In this document: positions 26,548 to 35,696 of the stretch, piece after piece
Layout of the letters: the number at the start of each line of letters is the position of its first letter
Numbering within the stretch: the stretch's first letter is position 1
Assembly (NCBI GenBank): GCA_910574865.1
Contig: CAJTDN010000008.1
Location: 186,001 to 250,000 of the forward strand
DNA from: Lachnospiraceae bacterium
GTDB lineage: Bacteria > Bacillota > Clostridia > Lachnospirales > Lachnospiraceae
DNA length: 64,000 nt
Reading direction: 5' to 3'
Translations under genes and position numbers: made by a program
Notes under the pieces: model-generated
Seen by the model: the letters and a program-made list of their open reading frames with translations, nothing else
What the model was told of the DNA's origin: nothing
Database searches by the model: none

Positions 26548-27471
26548 TCATTTCTCTCCCCTCGCAGGTTGTACCAAATTGGATTGTTTACAAAATTCTG
26601 ACGAAATCGCCTTTGTCGGGCACACCGCCTTACATTTTCCGCAACGGATGCACTCCGGCCCGTTGATGTCTTTCGTAACCTCGACGTCCATGGGGCAAGC
26701 GCGTTCACACCTTCCACATCCAATACATTCATGTTCATCCAGCTTCATCCGGTAGAAACTGAATCTGTTAAATACGGAGTAAAATGCTCCCAACGGGCAA
26801 AGATACCGACAAAACGGCCGACTGACAAACATGGACGATACCAAGATGAGCACCAGAACCGCGACCTTCCAATCGAACAAGATGCCAATTAACTCCCGCA
26901 GCCTCGGATTGGCCGCCACCAAGGGCAGGCCTCCCCCCAACGTTCCGGCGGGACAGACATATTTGCAAAAATAAGGAATGGAAATCCCGTTTTCTGACAC
27001 TGCAAATAGAGGCAGTACGATTACGAACACGAACAAGACGACGTATTTTACATACCTCGCCGGTTCGTCAAACTTTTTCGGCACGTTCCATTTCGGCACG
27101 GGAATTTTATATAACAAATCCTGGACGAGGCCAAACGGACACAACATCCCGCAGACCAGCCTGCCCAGCACGATGCCAAAAAGCATCAGCGAGCCCAGCA
27201 CGTAAAACGGGAAACGCCCCCCGCCCAGTGCCGCCTGCAAGGCACCGATTGGGCACGCGCCCAACGCGCCCGGACAAGAATAGCAATTCAAGACCGGCAC
27301 GCAAAACGCCTTGCTCTTCCCGGTAAAGATTTTCCCTTTGGCAAATCCGATGGCATAACCGTTGATGACCGCCGCAGAAAGCAGCTGCACCACGCGCTGG
27401 AAGGAAATCTTATTCCCATATCCGTAATGACTCCCTCGTCCGTCGTTTTTCCCTCGTTCGTCATTCCTCAT
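26548..27471 (-). CDS. NapH/CcoG-like membrane 4Fe-4S protein
   Basis: About 307 aa. Membrane helices alternate with cysteine motifs: CYSCPGALGACPIG, CGMLCPFGLVQD, CKYVCPAGT and CRYLCPLGA, then two C-terminal ferredoxin clusters (CIGCGRCERACPMDV and CIRCGKCKAVCPT). Moves electrons across or at the membrane. ATG 27471 overlaps the stop of the upstream CXXC gene (ATGA) and is preferred; ATG 27495 would add 8 residues. Forms a redox cassette with the CXXC peptide and the TlpA-like lipoprotein. Confidence 0.93.
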   Translation of the reverse strand: MRNDERGKNDGRGSHYGYGNKISFQRVVQLLSAAVINGYAIGFAKGKIFTGKSKAFCVPVLNCYSCPGALGACPIGALQAALGGGRFPFYVLGSLMLFGIVLGRLVCGMLCPFGLVQDLLYKIPVPKWNVPKKFDEPARYVKYVVLFVFVIVLPLFAVSENGISIPYFCKYVCPAGTLGGGLPLVAANPRLRELIGILFDWKVAVLVLILVSSMFVSRPFCRYLCPLGAFYSVFNRFSFYRMKLDEHECIGCGRCERACPMDVEVTKDINGPECIRCGKCKAVCPTKAISSEFCKQSNLVQPARGEK

Positions 27472-27614
27472 CCGATTCCTACGCATTCCAGACATATCCT
27501 CACCGCCTTCTGCATAACATCCAAATGTTCCTGCCGCGCCAGGCCGATTCCGATAAAGAGCAGGGAAACGGCAAGCACGGCGAGTCGGACGGCTTTTAAT
27601 CGAAAAAATGTCAT
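27468..27614 (-). CDS. 48-aa CD1871A-like CXXC membrane peptide
   Basis: A short gene overlapping both neighbours by 4 bp (ATGA at each end). It codes a positively charged start MTFFRLKAVRLAVL, one membrane helix, and the C-terminal motif ICLECVGIG with a CXXC pair. Size, motif and place between a TlpA-like protein and a 4Fe-4S membrane protein match the CD1871A-type CXXC family recalled from clostridia. Likely passes electrons between the two partners (inference). Confidence 0.85.
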   Translation of the reverse strand: MTFFRLKAVRLAVLAVSLLFIGIGLARQEHLDVMQKAVRICLECVGIG

Positions 27615-28288
27615 TTCACTTCTTCCTCCCCCATCGACCTTAACGTGGCATTAATCCCCGCCAAAAAGGCCTCTTTTGTATCCTCCTGGCGGCCTATGAT
27701 TTCCTCGCCGACGATGTTCCCATCCTTGTCCACGAAAATCGTGGTCGGCGTGTATATGATTCCCATACAAACCTCCGCAAGATCCCCATTCCCACTAATT
27801 AACGTGATTCCCGTAAATCCCGCCTCGCTAAGAATTCGCTCTGTTTCGGCCTTCCCCCGTTCCCCGTCAAAATTCACGGTAATAATCTGCACGTTGTCAG
27901 GCAACTCTTTCGCAAGCTCGGCGATTTCCGGCATCTCTGCCACGCACGGGCCGCATCCCACGGACCAAAAATTGATGACCGTCACGTCCTTCTCCGCCAA
28001 ATCATCCTGCGTGAACGTTTCCCCGTCCAACGTTTTCGCCTCAAAAGATTTCAACTCGCCCAGTTCGCTCTTCCCACTCGCGTCGTCGCCTAATCCACCA
28101 TTCGCGTCATGGCTCGAATCATCACCCGAAACATCGTCGGAATCGTCACCCGAAACATCCTCCGACCGGCTTCCATCGGTAAAATTACCGGGTGTCCTGC
28201 CATCAGAACAACCGTTCGCGAAGATACCGGCCACAATCATCACGCCAAGCAACAATGCCATTGCGCTTCTTTTTTTCATAAGATTCAT
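27611..28288 (-). CDS. TlpA/ResA-like thioredoxin lipoprotein
   Basis: 225 aa. Signal peptide with lipobox IFANGC (Cys about residue 27), then an Asp/Ser/Gly-rich linker with repeats of SGDDS, and a thioredoxin fold with redox motif SVGCGPCVAEMPE, cis-Pro in YTPTTIFVDKDG. Anchored outside the membrane and expected to reduce or exchange disulfides, fed by the CXXC and 4Fe-4S partners downstream. AAAGGAG precedes the ATG. The upstream region holds a hairpin element (28313-28449). Confidence 0.93.
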   Translation of the reverse strand: MNLMKKRSAMALLLGVMIVAGIFANGCSDGRTPGNFTDGSRSEDVSGDDSDDVSGDDSSHDANGGLGDDASGKSELGELKSFEAKTLDGETFTQDDLAEKDVTVINFWSVGCGPCVAEMPEIAELAKELPDNVQIITVNFDGERGKAETERILSEAGFTGITLISGNGDLAEVCMGIIYTPTTIFVDKDGNIVGEEIIGRQEDTKEAFLAGINATLRSMGEEEVK

Positions 28289-28312
28289 ATGCTCCTTTCC
28301 AGTTACTATTCA

Positions 28313-28449
28313 CGGGGCTGTACGCCCCGCCGCACAGCCACCGTCCGATAAAGTGATGGTGCCAGTGGGCATCCAGCCCATTGCCGGTGACAATTTTAGA
28401 TGGCTGGATGCCGTTACAATCCACGGCCGGTTAAGCCGTGAATTGTAAC
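28313..28449 (-). repeat. mosaic hairpin repeat, copy 1
   Basis: Read on the minus strand: hairpin 1 (28413-28449) starts GTTACAATTCACGGC and ends with its near complement; hairpin 2 (28368-28412) has 11-bp arms GGCATCCAGCC/GGCTGGATGCC around a loop containing CTAAAATTGTCACCGGCAAT; hairpin 3 (28313-28329) is CGGGGC-GTACA-GCCCCG. Hairpin 1 plus hairpin 2 recur at 54548-54632 and hairpin 2 at 51298-51342. It lies 25 bp before the TlpA-like gene and could also be in its 5' leader. Confidence 0.7.
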
Positions 28450-28572
28450 CCTTTCCAAAAGTTCCATTCTTCTTGCAAAAAACCGCCCTTGCGATATGGA
28501 CGGCTTATGCATTATAATTTGTTTTGTCATGGTTCATACAAGACTGAACCATGACTCTGTTTCCACTTTATC

Positions 28573-28776
28573 TTAATTCCAGTTAATAGCCTCATGCAAT
28601 ATGGTTTCCCTATTTTCAATTTCCCTTGTCGCCTGCTACAATTCTGCACGTTCCGACGGCGTGACTTTTGTAAAATCAGAATCCCACGCGAGCACTAATT
28701 TTATCCTCTGTTTTGTCGGCCTATCCAATCCCTCAATATACTTTACGGCTTTCTTGCTGTATTCAATTTGCACCAT
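28573..28776 (-). pseudogene. toxin/antitoxin chimera with an internal stop
   Basis: From ATG 28776 the frame begins MVQIEYSKKAVKYIEGLDRP, like the N-terminus of RelE/YafQ-type toxins, but by residue 27 changes to LAWDSDFTKVTPSERAEL-stop-QATREIENRETILHEAINW, like the C-terminus of a type II antitoxin. The stop is TAG at codon 47; the frame then continues to TAA. This looks like two genes joined by deletion between tandem modules, then inactivated. Family assignment is from recall. The rest of 28777-28979 holds no gene, only a GTGTGCC-GGT-GGCACAC hairpin. Confidence 0.62.
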
Positions 28777-28979
28777 TTAGGCCTTCCCTCCCTCTTTGGG
28801 GTCATTATCCCTTGAAACAATTATATATTATTAAACCATACCCGTCAATTACAAGTTTTCCACGCTTAAAAGCAATCGAACAAGTGGTGTCGTGTGCCGG
28901 TGGCACACCTTTGGCACGAACCGAAGCGGGAGCGTAGAAGCACATAATCCCGTAAATAGATAATATGAACCGTCCTATC

Positions 28980-30239
28980 CTAAACATACCAAACCGGAAT
29001 CTGCAATATATTTTCCCGCAGCATCCCCGCCTCCGGGCAATTGCACACGATGGCCCCCGTTCCCCGCTTCTTCCCCGGAATCTGATCCAACACGGAAAAC
29101 GCTGCCGTCATGATGGCCTTGCTCCGCTCGTTTTTCTTGATTTCTATCGGGTACAGCGTCCCATTTTCCTCGATAATCAAGTCAATCTCGGCCTCCACCT
29201 CCACCGACTTTCCATCTTCTTTTACCTTTTTCTTGTCCCTTCCCCGATAATAAGATACAAAATGCCGGTACTCCATCCCCTCGTTGGAAAATGATTTCAG
29301 GATTTCGGACACGACGAACGTTTCAAATATATGGCCGCTCATCGCACCATATGCCAGGTTCTCCGCCGTCAGCCACCTCGTAAGGTAACATACGAGCCCC
29401 GTGTCCCGGAAATATAACTTCGGCGATTTCGTCGCCCGTTTCAATATACTTGACGTGTACGGCTCCAGCAAGTAGACGATTCCTGATGCTTCTAAAATAG
29501 AAATCCAATTCTTGACCGTTCCCATGTCCTTCCCGATTTCGGACGCTATGCTACTATAATTGAGCACCTCCCCGGTTCTTGCCGCCACCGCAATCATGAA
29601 CTGGCGAAACACGTTCAAATCCTGCACCGCCGCCAATTCCCGGACGTCCCTCTCCATATAGGTTTTAACGTAATCCGCATAAAAGGCCGCCCACTCCTTG
29701 TCCGCGTCCCAAAGCTCCGGATAACTCCCCCGATGAATGATTTCCCATATGTTTTCCGGCTTCTTTACTGACTTTTTGCGTTCCAGCACGTATTCCATCG
29801 TCGGCAGGAAATGCCGGTTAAAAGAATCCCCCATGCTCTCGCGCATGGACAAACCGGATAACTCAATAATTCCAATCCGCCCCGACAAGGATTCTGAAAC
29901 GTTCTGCATCAAATGAAACGGCTGGGAACCAGATAGGAAAAATAGCCCGCGCTCCTCGCTCTCGTCACATTTGATTTTCATATATCGAAACAACTCCTGC
30001 GCCCGCTGCACCTCGTCAATCGTCACCGGCGGCGGGTTCAGCGTCAAAAACATGTCCCCCGCCTCCCGCGCCTGCTGTTCCATGAACGGATCGTCCAAAG
30101 ACACGTACCGCCTGTCCTCGAACACTTTTTTCAGCAGCGTTGATTTGCCTACCTGCCTCGCGCCCGTCACCAGTACCGCCTTATACGTCTTTTCGTACTT
30201 TAATAATCTTTCTTCCAAGGCCCGCGAAATATACTTCAT
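28980..30239 (-). CDS. AAA-type ATPase with DUF4143 domain
   Basis: 419 aa. Walker A TGARQVGKSTLL, Walker B PPVTIDEVQRA, sensor LSGSQPFHLM, and C-terminal DUF4143 with EVEAEIDLIIEENGTLYPIEIKK. GGAGGGAGGTG before ATG 30239 gives the start (MKYISRALEERLL). Same broad family as 19788-21116 but with little direct identity. Preceded by a hairpin at 30264-30302. Function unknown. Confidence 0.93.
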   Translation of the reverse strand: MKYISRALEERLLKYEKTYKAVLVTGARQVGKSTLLKKVFEDRRYVSLDDPFMEQQAREAGDMFLTLNPPPVTIDEVQRAQELFRYMKIKCDESEERGLFFLSGSQPFHLMQNVSESLSGRIGIIELSGLSMRESMGDSFNRHFLPTMEYVLERKKSVKKPENIWEIIHRGSYPELWDADKEWAAFYADYVKTYMERDVRELAAVQDLNVFRQFMIAVAARTGEVLNYSSIASEIGKDMGTVKNWISILEASGIVYLLEPYTSSILKRATKSPKLYFRDTGLVCYLTRWLTAENLAYGAMSGHIFETFVVSEILKSFSNEGMEYRHFVSYYRGRDKKKVKEDGKSVEVEAEIDLIIEENGTLYPIEIKKNERSKAIMTAAFSVLDQIPGKKRGTGAIVCNCPEAGMLRENILQIPVWYV

Positions 30240-30263
30240 GCGGACACCTCCCTCCAAGCCAAG

Positions 30264-30302
30264 TGATGGCGGATTCGGAATTGTTTTCCGAATCTGCCAT
30301 CA
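30264..30302. promoter_or_regulatory. 15-bp inverted repeat upstream of the ATPase
   Basis: TGATGGCGGATTCGG (30264-30278) pairs with CCGAATCTGCCATCA (30288-30302) with one mismatch and a 9-nt loop. No T-tract, so an operator or leader structure is likelier than a terminator. Confidence 0.45.
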
Positions 30303-30408
30303 TTCTACCATAGTACGCCATTTTATTCAAGCTTTTATTCTATTCGCCCTCCCTTTTAATACGGATTCTTAACGTCCCTCTTCCAGACGCTTACCCGAAA
30401 CCGCGGCC

Positions 30409-33400
30409 TCACGCCTCTAAAAGTTCCAGGATTTCCTCCCTGCTCAGGCTCCCCAGTTGGCCGGTCTCACCACCCATCACCTGCTCCGCAAGGTCTTTTT
30501 TCTTCTCCTGCAGTTTCTCGATTTTTTCCTCGATCGTCCCCTTTGCAATCAGCTTGTAGACCGTCACCTTCTTCGTCTGCCCGATTCGGTGCGCGCGGTC
30601 CGTCGCCTGGTTTTGCACGGCCAGGTTCCACCACGGGTCATAATGGATGACCACGTCCGCCCCCGTCAGGTTCAGCCCGACGCCGCCCGCTTTCAGCGAA
30701 ATCAAGAACACCGGCACGTCCCCGCCGTTAAACTCCTTCACCATCTCCAGACGCTTCTCCTTCGTCGTACTCCCGGTGATCATGTAATACGGAATTTGCA
30801 TGGACTCCAAATTTCCCTTTAAGATTTCCAGCATCGTGGCGAACTGTGAAAAAATCAACATCCTATGCCCGCCGTCCATCGCGCTTTGAATAAGCTGCAG
30901 GCAAGCTTCCAGTTTCGCCGCCTCCCCCTTATAATCCTCAAAACACAAGGACGGATCGCAACAAATTTGCCGAAGCCTCGTCAGTTCCGCCAAAATCAAC
31001 AGTTTGTCCTTGTTGAAATCCTCCTCGTTGCGCCCGGCAAGCCTTTCCTTCATATGTAACACTTGTCCGTCATACAACTCCCGCTGCCTCGTTCCAAGCC
31101 TTACATAGCGGGACTCCTCCAATTTCTCCGGCAAATCCTTTAAAACGTCCTCCTTCAGCCTGCGCAGGATGAACGGCCCCACCATTTTCTGCAGGCGCGC
31201 CATCGCCTCCTCGTCCTGACTCTTCACAATCGGAATCTCAAGTTCCCGCCGGAACACGTCGTAGCCGTACAAAAACCCTGGCATCAGGTAGTCGAATATG
31301 CTCCACAACTCGCTCAGCCGATTTTCAATCGGCGTACCGGTCAGGGCGTAGCGAATCCTGCTTTTTACCACCTTTACCGCCTTTGCCGCCGCGGTCGTGT
31401 GGTTCTTGATGTACTGCGCCTCGTCGATGACCTCGTACCCGAATTCCTTGCCCTCGTAAAAGGAAATGTCACGCTTCAAAAGGTCGTACGACGTTACCAG
31501 CACATCAAACTCCTTATAGGCCTCTATCTTTTCCTGCCGCTCCTCCTGCGTCCCCGTGACCAGGGACACGTTCAGTCCGGGCGCGAAACGCGCGAATTCT
31601 TCTCCCCAGTTGAAAACCAGGGCGGCCGGGGACACGACGAGGGAAACCATGGCCCGCCCCTCCTGCTTCGCCGCCAAAAGCACCGCGATGGCCTGCATCG
31701 TCTTGCCGAGCCCCATGTCGTCCGCCAGGATCCCCCCAAACTGCCAGTTTTCCAACGTGCGCAGCCATTTATAACCGTCCTTCTGATATTTACGCATAAT
31801 TCTCGACAAGCTTTTCGGCACTTCAAAATCGGCGTCCTTGACCGTTTTAAACCCCTTTACCACTTCCCGAAAATGGCTGTCGCGCTCACTGTATACCGCC
31901 TCGTTTTCTTCCAGCATCTTGTCCATGTACAACGTGCGGTACATCGGAAGGTGCACCTTTCCCTTGATGAATTCCTTTGGCTTCAAGTGCATGGTGTCCA
32001 CCATTTCCGCGAGCATGCGAAGCGCGGAATCGTCCACGTCCAAAAATGACCCATCCTTTAAGCGGTAATATTTTCTCTTCGTGCGATAGCTCCCCAAGAT
32101 GTCCAGCAATTCGCTCTGCGAGACGTCATCCGTCTCAACGTCAAGTTCCAAAAGGCCCGACGACACGGAAACGCCCACGGAAACCTTCATTTTTCGGATG
32201 GCATGATAATCCCGAAACCGTTTCGTGCAACGCACTTCGCCCAGTTCCATCAGCCGCTGCGTCCCGTTTTTCATCACGTCGTAAATCAGTTCCTCGTCCC
32301 CGCCGCAATGCAGCTCCCCCTTCTCCCAATCAATCCCGGGAAGCCACTGCATCACTTGGAAGACCACCTCTTGTTCACGGGCGCCGTCGCGAAACGACGC
32401 GAAAAGCGCACCTCCGCCTTCACCCATGGAATCCAGGGCATTGACATCCTCGTCCCCGTACCTTGCATGAACCCGGCAGACGACGTTGTGCTCCGGCGCG
32501 TCCAGGTAAAAGACGAACCGAACGTCGGGAAGCAGGTAGGAGCGAATTTTCTCCGAATCCGTCTCCGACACGTCCACCACGTCCTGAAGCTGCGGCAAAA
32601 TCCGATAATAAAATTCCGACAAATGATTTCGCCCCATGTTGAATGAAAACTTGTTTCCCCATGCCAAATTTGCCAAAGGCTCTATTTTTTGCGAAAAATC
32701 GCGGTCGACCCGGCAAAGGTGTTCCCCGTTGATATAATAAGCCGTGTCCGTCCCCTGATACAATTCTGGAAGCGTCCCTCTCACCAGAATCCCATGAAAT
32801 TCATCGTCCTTTTCCGTTTCCACCCTGGAAATCTGCATCGTCACCCTGGGATTTTCTTCCGCACAAGACAACACGCTCTTTTTCTTGCTTTTTCCGTCCT
32901 TGTCCTCGAATTCGACTTTCTCGTCCGCCATCTGGGCGTAAAATTCATCCAGCCTCCAGCCAAACAAATCCAGGGAACCCCCAACGCCCCGTTTTCGATT
33001 GCCATAATAATCCCGATTATCCATCAACCGTTGCAAGAACTTTTCTTCCTCGCGCACGACACGGTTGATAAAGCGGATCCACCCCTGCGCTTGTTCCGTA
33101 AAGCGTTTGAGGTCATGATGAATCTCCGTGGAGCTTCCATAAACGCCCACCGCCGAATGTTTGACGTTTTCGCAAAACTCATCCAGTTTTTTTACGACAA
33201 AAAGCTTTCCCTCCCCGACTTTAAATGACACGGACAATTCGCCGTCCTTTTTCATCAGTCTTGGGACGAACTTTAATTTCTCCTCTTCATCCCGGGCATC
33301 CGACATGAGCAGGTTTGCCCGTTTATCCTGATAATATTCCATGATCCAGCGGGCGGACGCGTCCGTGGCATCACCGATATTGTGCGCGTCCAGATACCGT

Positions 33401-34674
33401 TCCAGTAATAGGAGCGCGCCCGCGGTATACACGCATTTTCGTTCCTTGGAAAGCCACGAATAATAGTCCTTCCTGCATTCCGGGCAACCACATTCTGTCG
33501 AGAAGACCTCCTTTTGTAAAAAAAGGATTTTTATCGGGAATTCCGCCTTCCCCGATTTCCCAATCGCCCCGAGCATTGCCATGGGCTGCCCTCCGTCTCT
33601 GTCATAACCGGAAGAAACCTCTTGGATTTGGATTTTCCCTTGTCGAACCAACCGCTCCCCCTCTTCAAACGTCGCCTGCGGAATTTTCATGGATTTGCGA
33701 ATACTTTTTCCATCAAAATATTTGTATGCTTCCAATTTTTTTAATGTCTTGGCCGCATTTTCAGAATCCCCCTCCTCCTGCGTCCATGAACTGCCAAGCA
33801 CTGAAAACTCCGCTTCCAACCGCTTGGAAAGTTCCTGCTCTTTCCGAAGCTTCGCCTGCTCCTGCTTTTTTCGTTCCTCCTCGGCGAGGCGTTCCTCTTC
33901 CCTATGCCGTTCCTCGGCCTGCCTCTCTTCCTCTTTGCGCCGTTCTTCGGCCTGACGTTCTTTCTCTTCCTTGCGGCGCTTCTCGGCTTGACGGCGTTCC
34001 TCCGCCTTGCGCCGTTTTTCGGCCAAACGGCGGGCCTCTTCTTCCTCTCTTTGCCTCTTTTCCACACGACGGCGGGCTTCCCCTGCCTTTTGTGCCCTGA
34101 TTTTTTCCCGCCGCTCCTCCTCCGCCTTGCGCTTCTCGTATTCCGCCCTCGCCGCCTCCTCGGCTTTTTGCCTTTGTTCCTCTTTCTTTTTGGCCGCCTC
34201 GGATTTTCGCTTCTCACGCGCCAGGCGGCGTTCTTCCTGCTCCTGCCGCCGCGCCCGCTCTTCCTCTGACACCTTTTGCTCCTGCTTCTTCTTTTCTTCC
34301 TGCCGAAGCCTCTCGTCCATCTTAAGCCAGGCTTCCATCAAGTCCGCCTCGCTCTGCTTCTTCTCCGACGCGTCCTGCTTCTTCTCAACCACGCCCGTCA
34401 TTCCCTCAACTGCATAAAGGGTCGCCGCCATATGCTCGCAATATCTGCCAATTTTTGCCGCCGGGCACTTACAGCGCATCCTGCCCAACTCCCCGGCCTT
34501 TATTTTAATCGACACCTCGAATCGTTCCTTGCCAAGAACTGCCGCCGTATACCCGCCGTCCACTTCCTTCAGGTCGTCTACCTTTCTCTTTAGATAAGCA
34601 TTCCTTCCCCGCTCTAACGTGTCCTTGTCAAACTTTTGCTTCCACTCCAACTTTTCCATCATTGGTGTTCCCAT
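30409..34674 (-). CDS. SWIM zinc-finger SNF2-family helicase
   Basis: 1421 aa. Residues about 65-85 form a SWIM zinc motif (MRCKCPAAKIGRYCEHM). Residues about 105-290 are a very charged Lys/Arg/Glu/Gln-rich coiled coil. The C-terminal 470 residues are an SNF2 ATPase: LADDMGLGKTMQAIA, DEAQYIKN, LTGTPIENRLSELWS, then MLIFSQFATM, SLKAGGVGLNLTGADVV and DRAHRIGQTKKVTVY. Expected to remodel or translocate on DNA or protein-DNA complexes. The coiled-coil insert makes it longer than most bacterial SNF2 proteins. Stands alone between unrelated genes. Confidence 0.94.
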   Translation of the reverse strand: MGTPMMEKLEWKQKFDKDTLERGRNAYLKRKVDDLKEVDGGYTAAVLGKERFEVSIKIKAGELGRMRCKCPAAKIGRYCEHMAATLYAVEGMTGVVEKKQDASEKKQSEADLMEAWLKMDERLRQEEKKKQEQKVSEEERARRQEQEERRLAREKRKSEAAKKKEEQRQKAEEAARAEYEKRKAEEERREKIRAQKAGEARRRVEKRQREEEEARRLAEKRRKAEERRQAEKRRKEEKERQAEERRKEEERQAEERHREEERLAEEERKKQEQAKLRKEQELSKRLEAEFSVLGSSWTQEEGDSENAAKTLKKLEAYKYFDGKSIRKSMKIPQATFEEGERLVRQGKIQIQEVSSGYDRDGGQPMAMLGAIGKSGKAEFPIKILFLQKEVFSTECGCPECRKDYYSWLSKERKCVYTAGALLLLERYLDAHNIGDATDASARWIMEYYQDKRANLLMSDARDEEEKLKFVPRLMKKDGELSVSFKVGEGKLFVVKKLDEFCENVKHSAVGVYGSSTEIHHDLKRFTEQAQGWIRFINRVVREEEKFLQRLMDNRDYYGNRKRGVGGSLDLFGWRLDEFYAQMADEKVEFEDKDGKSKKKSVLSCAEENPRVTMQISRVETEKDDEFHGILVRGTLPELYQGTDTAYYINGEHLCRVDRDFSQKIEPLANLAWGNKFSFNMGRNHLSEFYYRILPQLQDVVDVSETDSEKIRSYLLPDVRFVFYLDAPEHNVVCRVHARYGDEDVNALDSMGEGGGALFASFRDGAREQEVVFQVMQWLPGIDWEKGELHCGGDEELIYDVMKNGTQRLMELGEVRCTKRFRDYHAIRKMKVSVGVSVSSGLLELDVETDDVSQSELLDILGSYRTKRKYYRLKDGSFLDVDDSALRMLAEMVDTMHLKPKEFIKGKVHLPMYRTLYMDKMLEENEAVYSERDSHFREVVKGFKTVKDADFEVPKSLSRIMRKYQKDGYKWLRTLENWQFGGILADDMGLGKTMQAIAVLLAAKQEGRAMVSLVVSPAALVFNWGEEFARFAPGLNVSLVTGTQEERQEKIEAYKEFDVLVTSYDLLKRDISFYEGKEFGYEVIDEAQYIKNHTTAAAKAVKVVKSRIRYALTGTPIENRLSELWSIFDYLMPGFLYGYDVFRRELEIPIVKSQDEEAMARLQKMVGPFILRRLKEDVLKDLPEKLEESRYVRLGTRQRELYDGQVLHMKERLAGRNEEDFNKDKLLILAELTRLRQICCDPSLCFEDYKGEAAKLEACLQLIQSAMDGGHRMLIFSQFATMLEILKGNLESMQIPYYMITGSTTKEKRLEMVKEFNGGDVPVFLISLKAGGVGLNLTGADVVIHYDPWWNLAVQNQATDRAHRIGQTKKVTVYKLIAKGTIEEKIEKLQEKKKDLAEQVMGGETGQLGSLSREEILELLEA

Positions 34675-34694
34675 GCCAACGTATCCCCTTCATC

Positions 34695-35039
34695 TCAACA
34701 CAAAACCAACACCCGTCCACCCAATTCTCTTAATCTTTTATACCTTGTATCTTGTTTGTAACGCGTATTAATTCTTCCTCGTGGTAATGCGGTACACAGC
34801 ACGAATTCCTTTACGTCCTTTAAATCTAGCAAAGTCCTATACGCTTCATATTCATCATCCTGACGGGATGCGATACAATCAAGCCTAGAAATGTCAGCCA
34901 TTGCCGAATTCGTCCTTAATAATACCGTGCGCATTGCCGAAACCTCATGCATGTAGTCTCTGGTAACGGCATCAATCAAATCGAATTCACTATATGCCAT
35001 AGGACAAGACGATACGGAAAACTCATTTGCCTGAATCAT
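34695..35039 (-). CDS. uncharacterised 114-aa protein
   Basis: Not recognised. Starts MIQANEFSVSSCPMAYSEFDLIDAVTRDYMHEVSAM from ATG 35039 with a weak AGGGAAT site; an upstream ATG at 35099 would add 20 residues. No membrane helix or clear motif. Moderately acidic N-terminal half, basic C-terminus (RGRINTRYKQDTRYKRLREL). It lies just upstream of the SNF2 gene on the same strand, 20 bp away, so cotranscription is likely. Confidence 0.55.
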   Translation of the reverse strand: MIQANEFSVSSCPMAYSEFDLIDAVTRDYMHEVSAMRTVLLRTNSAMADISRLDCIASRQDDEYEAYRTLLDLKDVKEFVLCTALPRGRINTRYKQDTRYKRLRELGGRVLVLC

Positions 35040-35171
35040 GTCTTCATTCCCTATAACATAAAGCTTTATGATTATATCATATCCTTTCCCTTTAGACAAT
35101 CATTATTACTTTTTAATCAGGTTAATATAAATCAAGTCAAACATATAATTATTTATTCCATGTATCACCAA

Positions 35172-35219
35172 TTGACAATCCGACCTTTTTCCTTTATACT
35201 GTTTTTATTACATTTGTAA
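35172..35219 (+). promoter_or_regulatory. blaI promoter with BlaI box
   Basis: TTGACA (35172-35177), 17-bp spacer and TATACT (35195-35200) make a near-consensus promoter. TTACATTTGTAA at 35208-35219, at about +1, carries the BlaI/MecI core TACA-N2-TGTA. Confidence 0.78.
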
Positions 35220-35291
35220 GACCAAAAGCCACTTTGCATGAAACCGCACTCAGCGGGCACAAAATTGTAACGAATCGAAGGAGGAACCGCC

Positions 35292-35696
35292 ATGAAACGA
35301 TTGCCCCAGATTTCCGAGGCCGAGTTCGAGGTCATGAAAATCATTTGGAAACACGCCCCCATCAGCACCAACGAAATCACGGAAAAACTGGTACGCAACA
35401 CGACGTGGAGTCCCAAGACGATTCAGACCCTGATCAAACGGCTCGTGACCAAGGGCGCGCTCTCCTACGAAAAGCAAGGGCGCGTGTTCGTATACACCCC
35501 GCTGATTAAAGAAGATGAATTCATCGGCCAGAAAAGCCGTTCCTTTTTGGAGCGTTATTTTGATGGAAATATTACCACCATGGTATCCTCTTACGTGGAA
35601 CATGATGCCCTTTCCGACGAGGAACTCAATCAACTGCGGGAAATCCTCGGCAGGCGCCCCGACGATACAACCATGGATGAAAGGGGTACGACATGA
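35292..35696 (+). CDS. blaI: BlaI/MecI-family repressor
   Basis: 134 aa. Winged helix (PQISEAEFEVMKIIWKHAPISTNEI...SPKTIQTLIKRLVTKGALSYEKQGRVFVYTPL) followed by a dimerisation helix region. Represses promoters with TACA-N2-TGTA boxes until cleaved after BlaR1 activation (family knowledge). AAGGAGG precedes ATG 35292. Its stop overlaps the start of the blaR1-like gene by 4 bp. Matching boxes occur at its own promoter and at the promoter of the unknown gene at 37761-40457. Confidence 0.94.
   Translation: MKRLPQISEAEFEVMKIIWKHAPISTNEITEKLVRNTTWSPKTIQTLIKRLVTKGALSYEKQGRVFVYTPLIKEDEFIGQKSRSFLERYFDGNITTMVSSYVEHDALSDEELNQLREILGRRPDDTTMDERGTT

Noticed and set aside
28805-28987. 60-aa minus-strand frame
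   Set aside because: Runs through a GTGTGCC/GGCACAC hairpin with no ribosome site or known motif.
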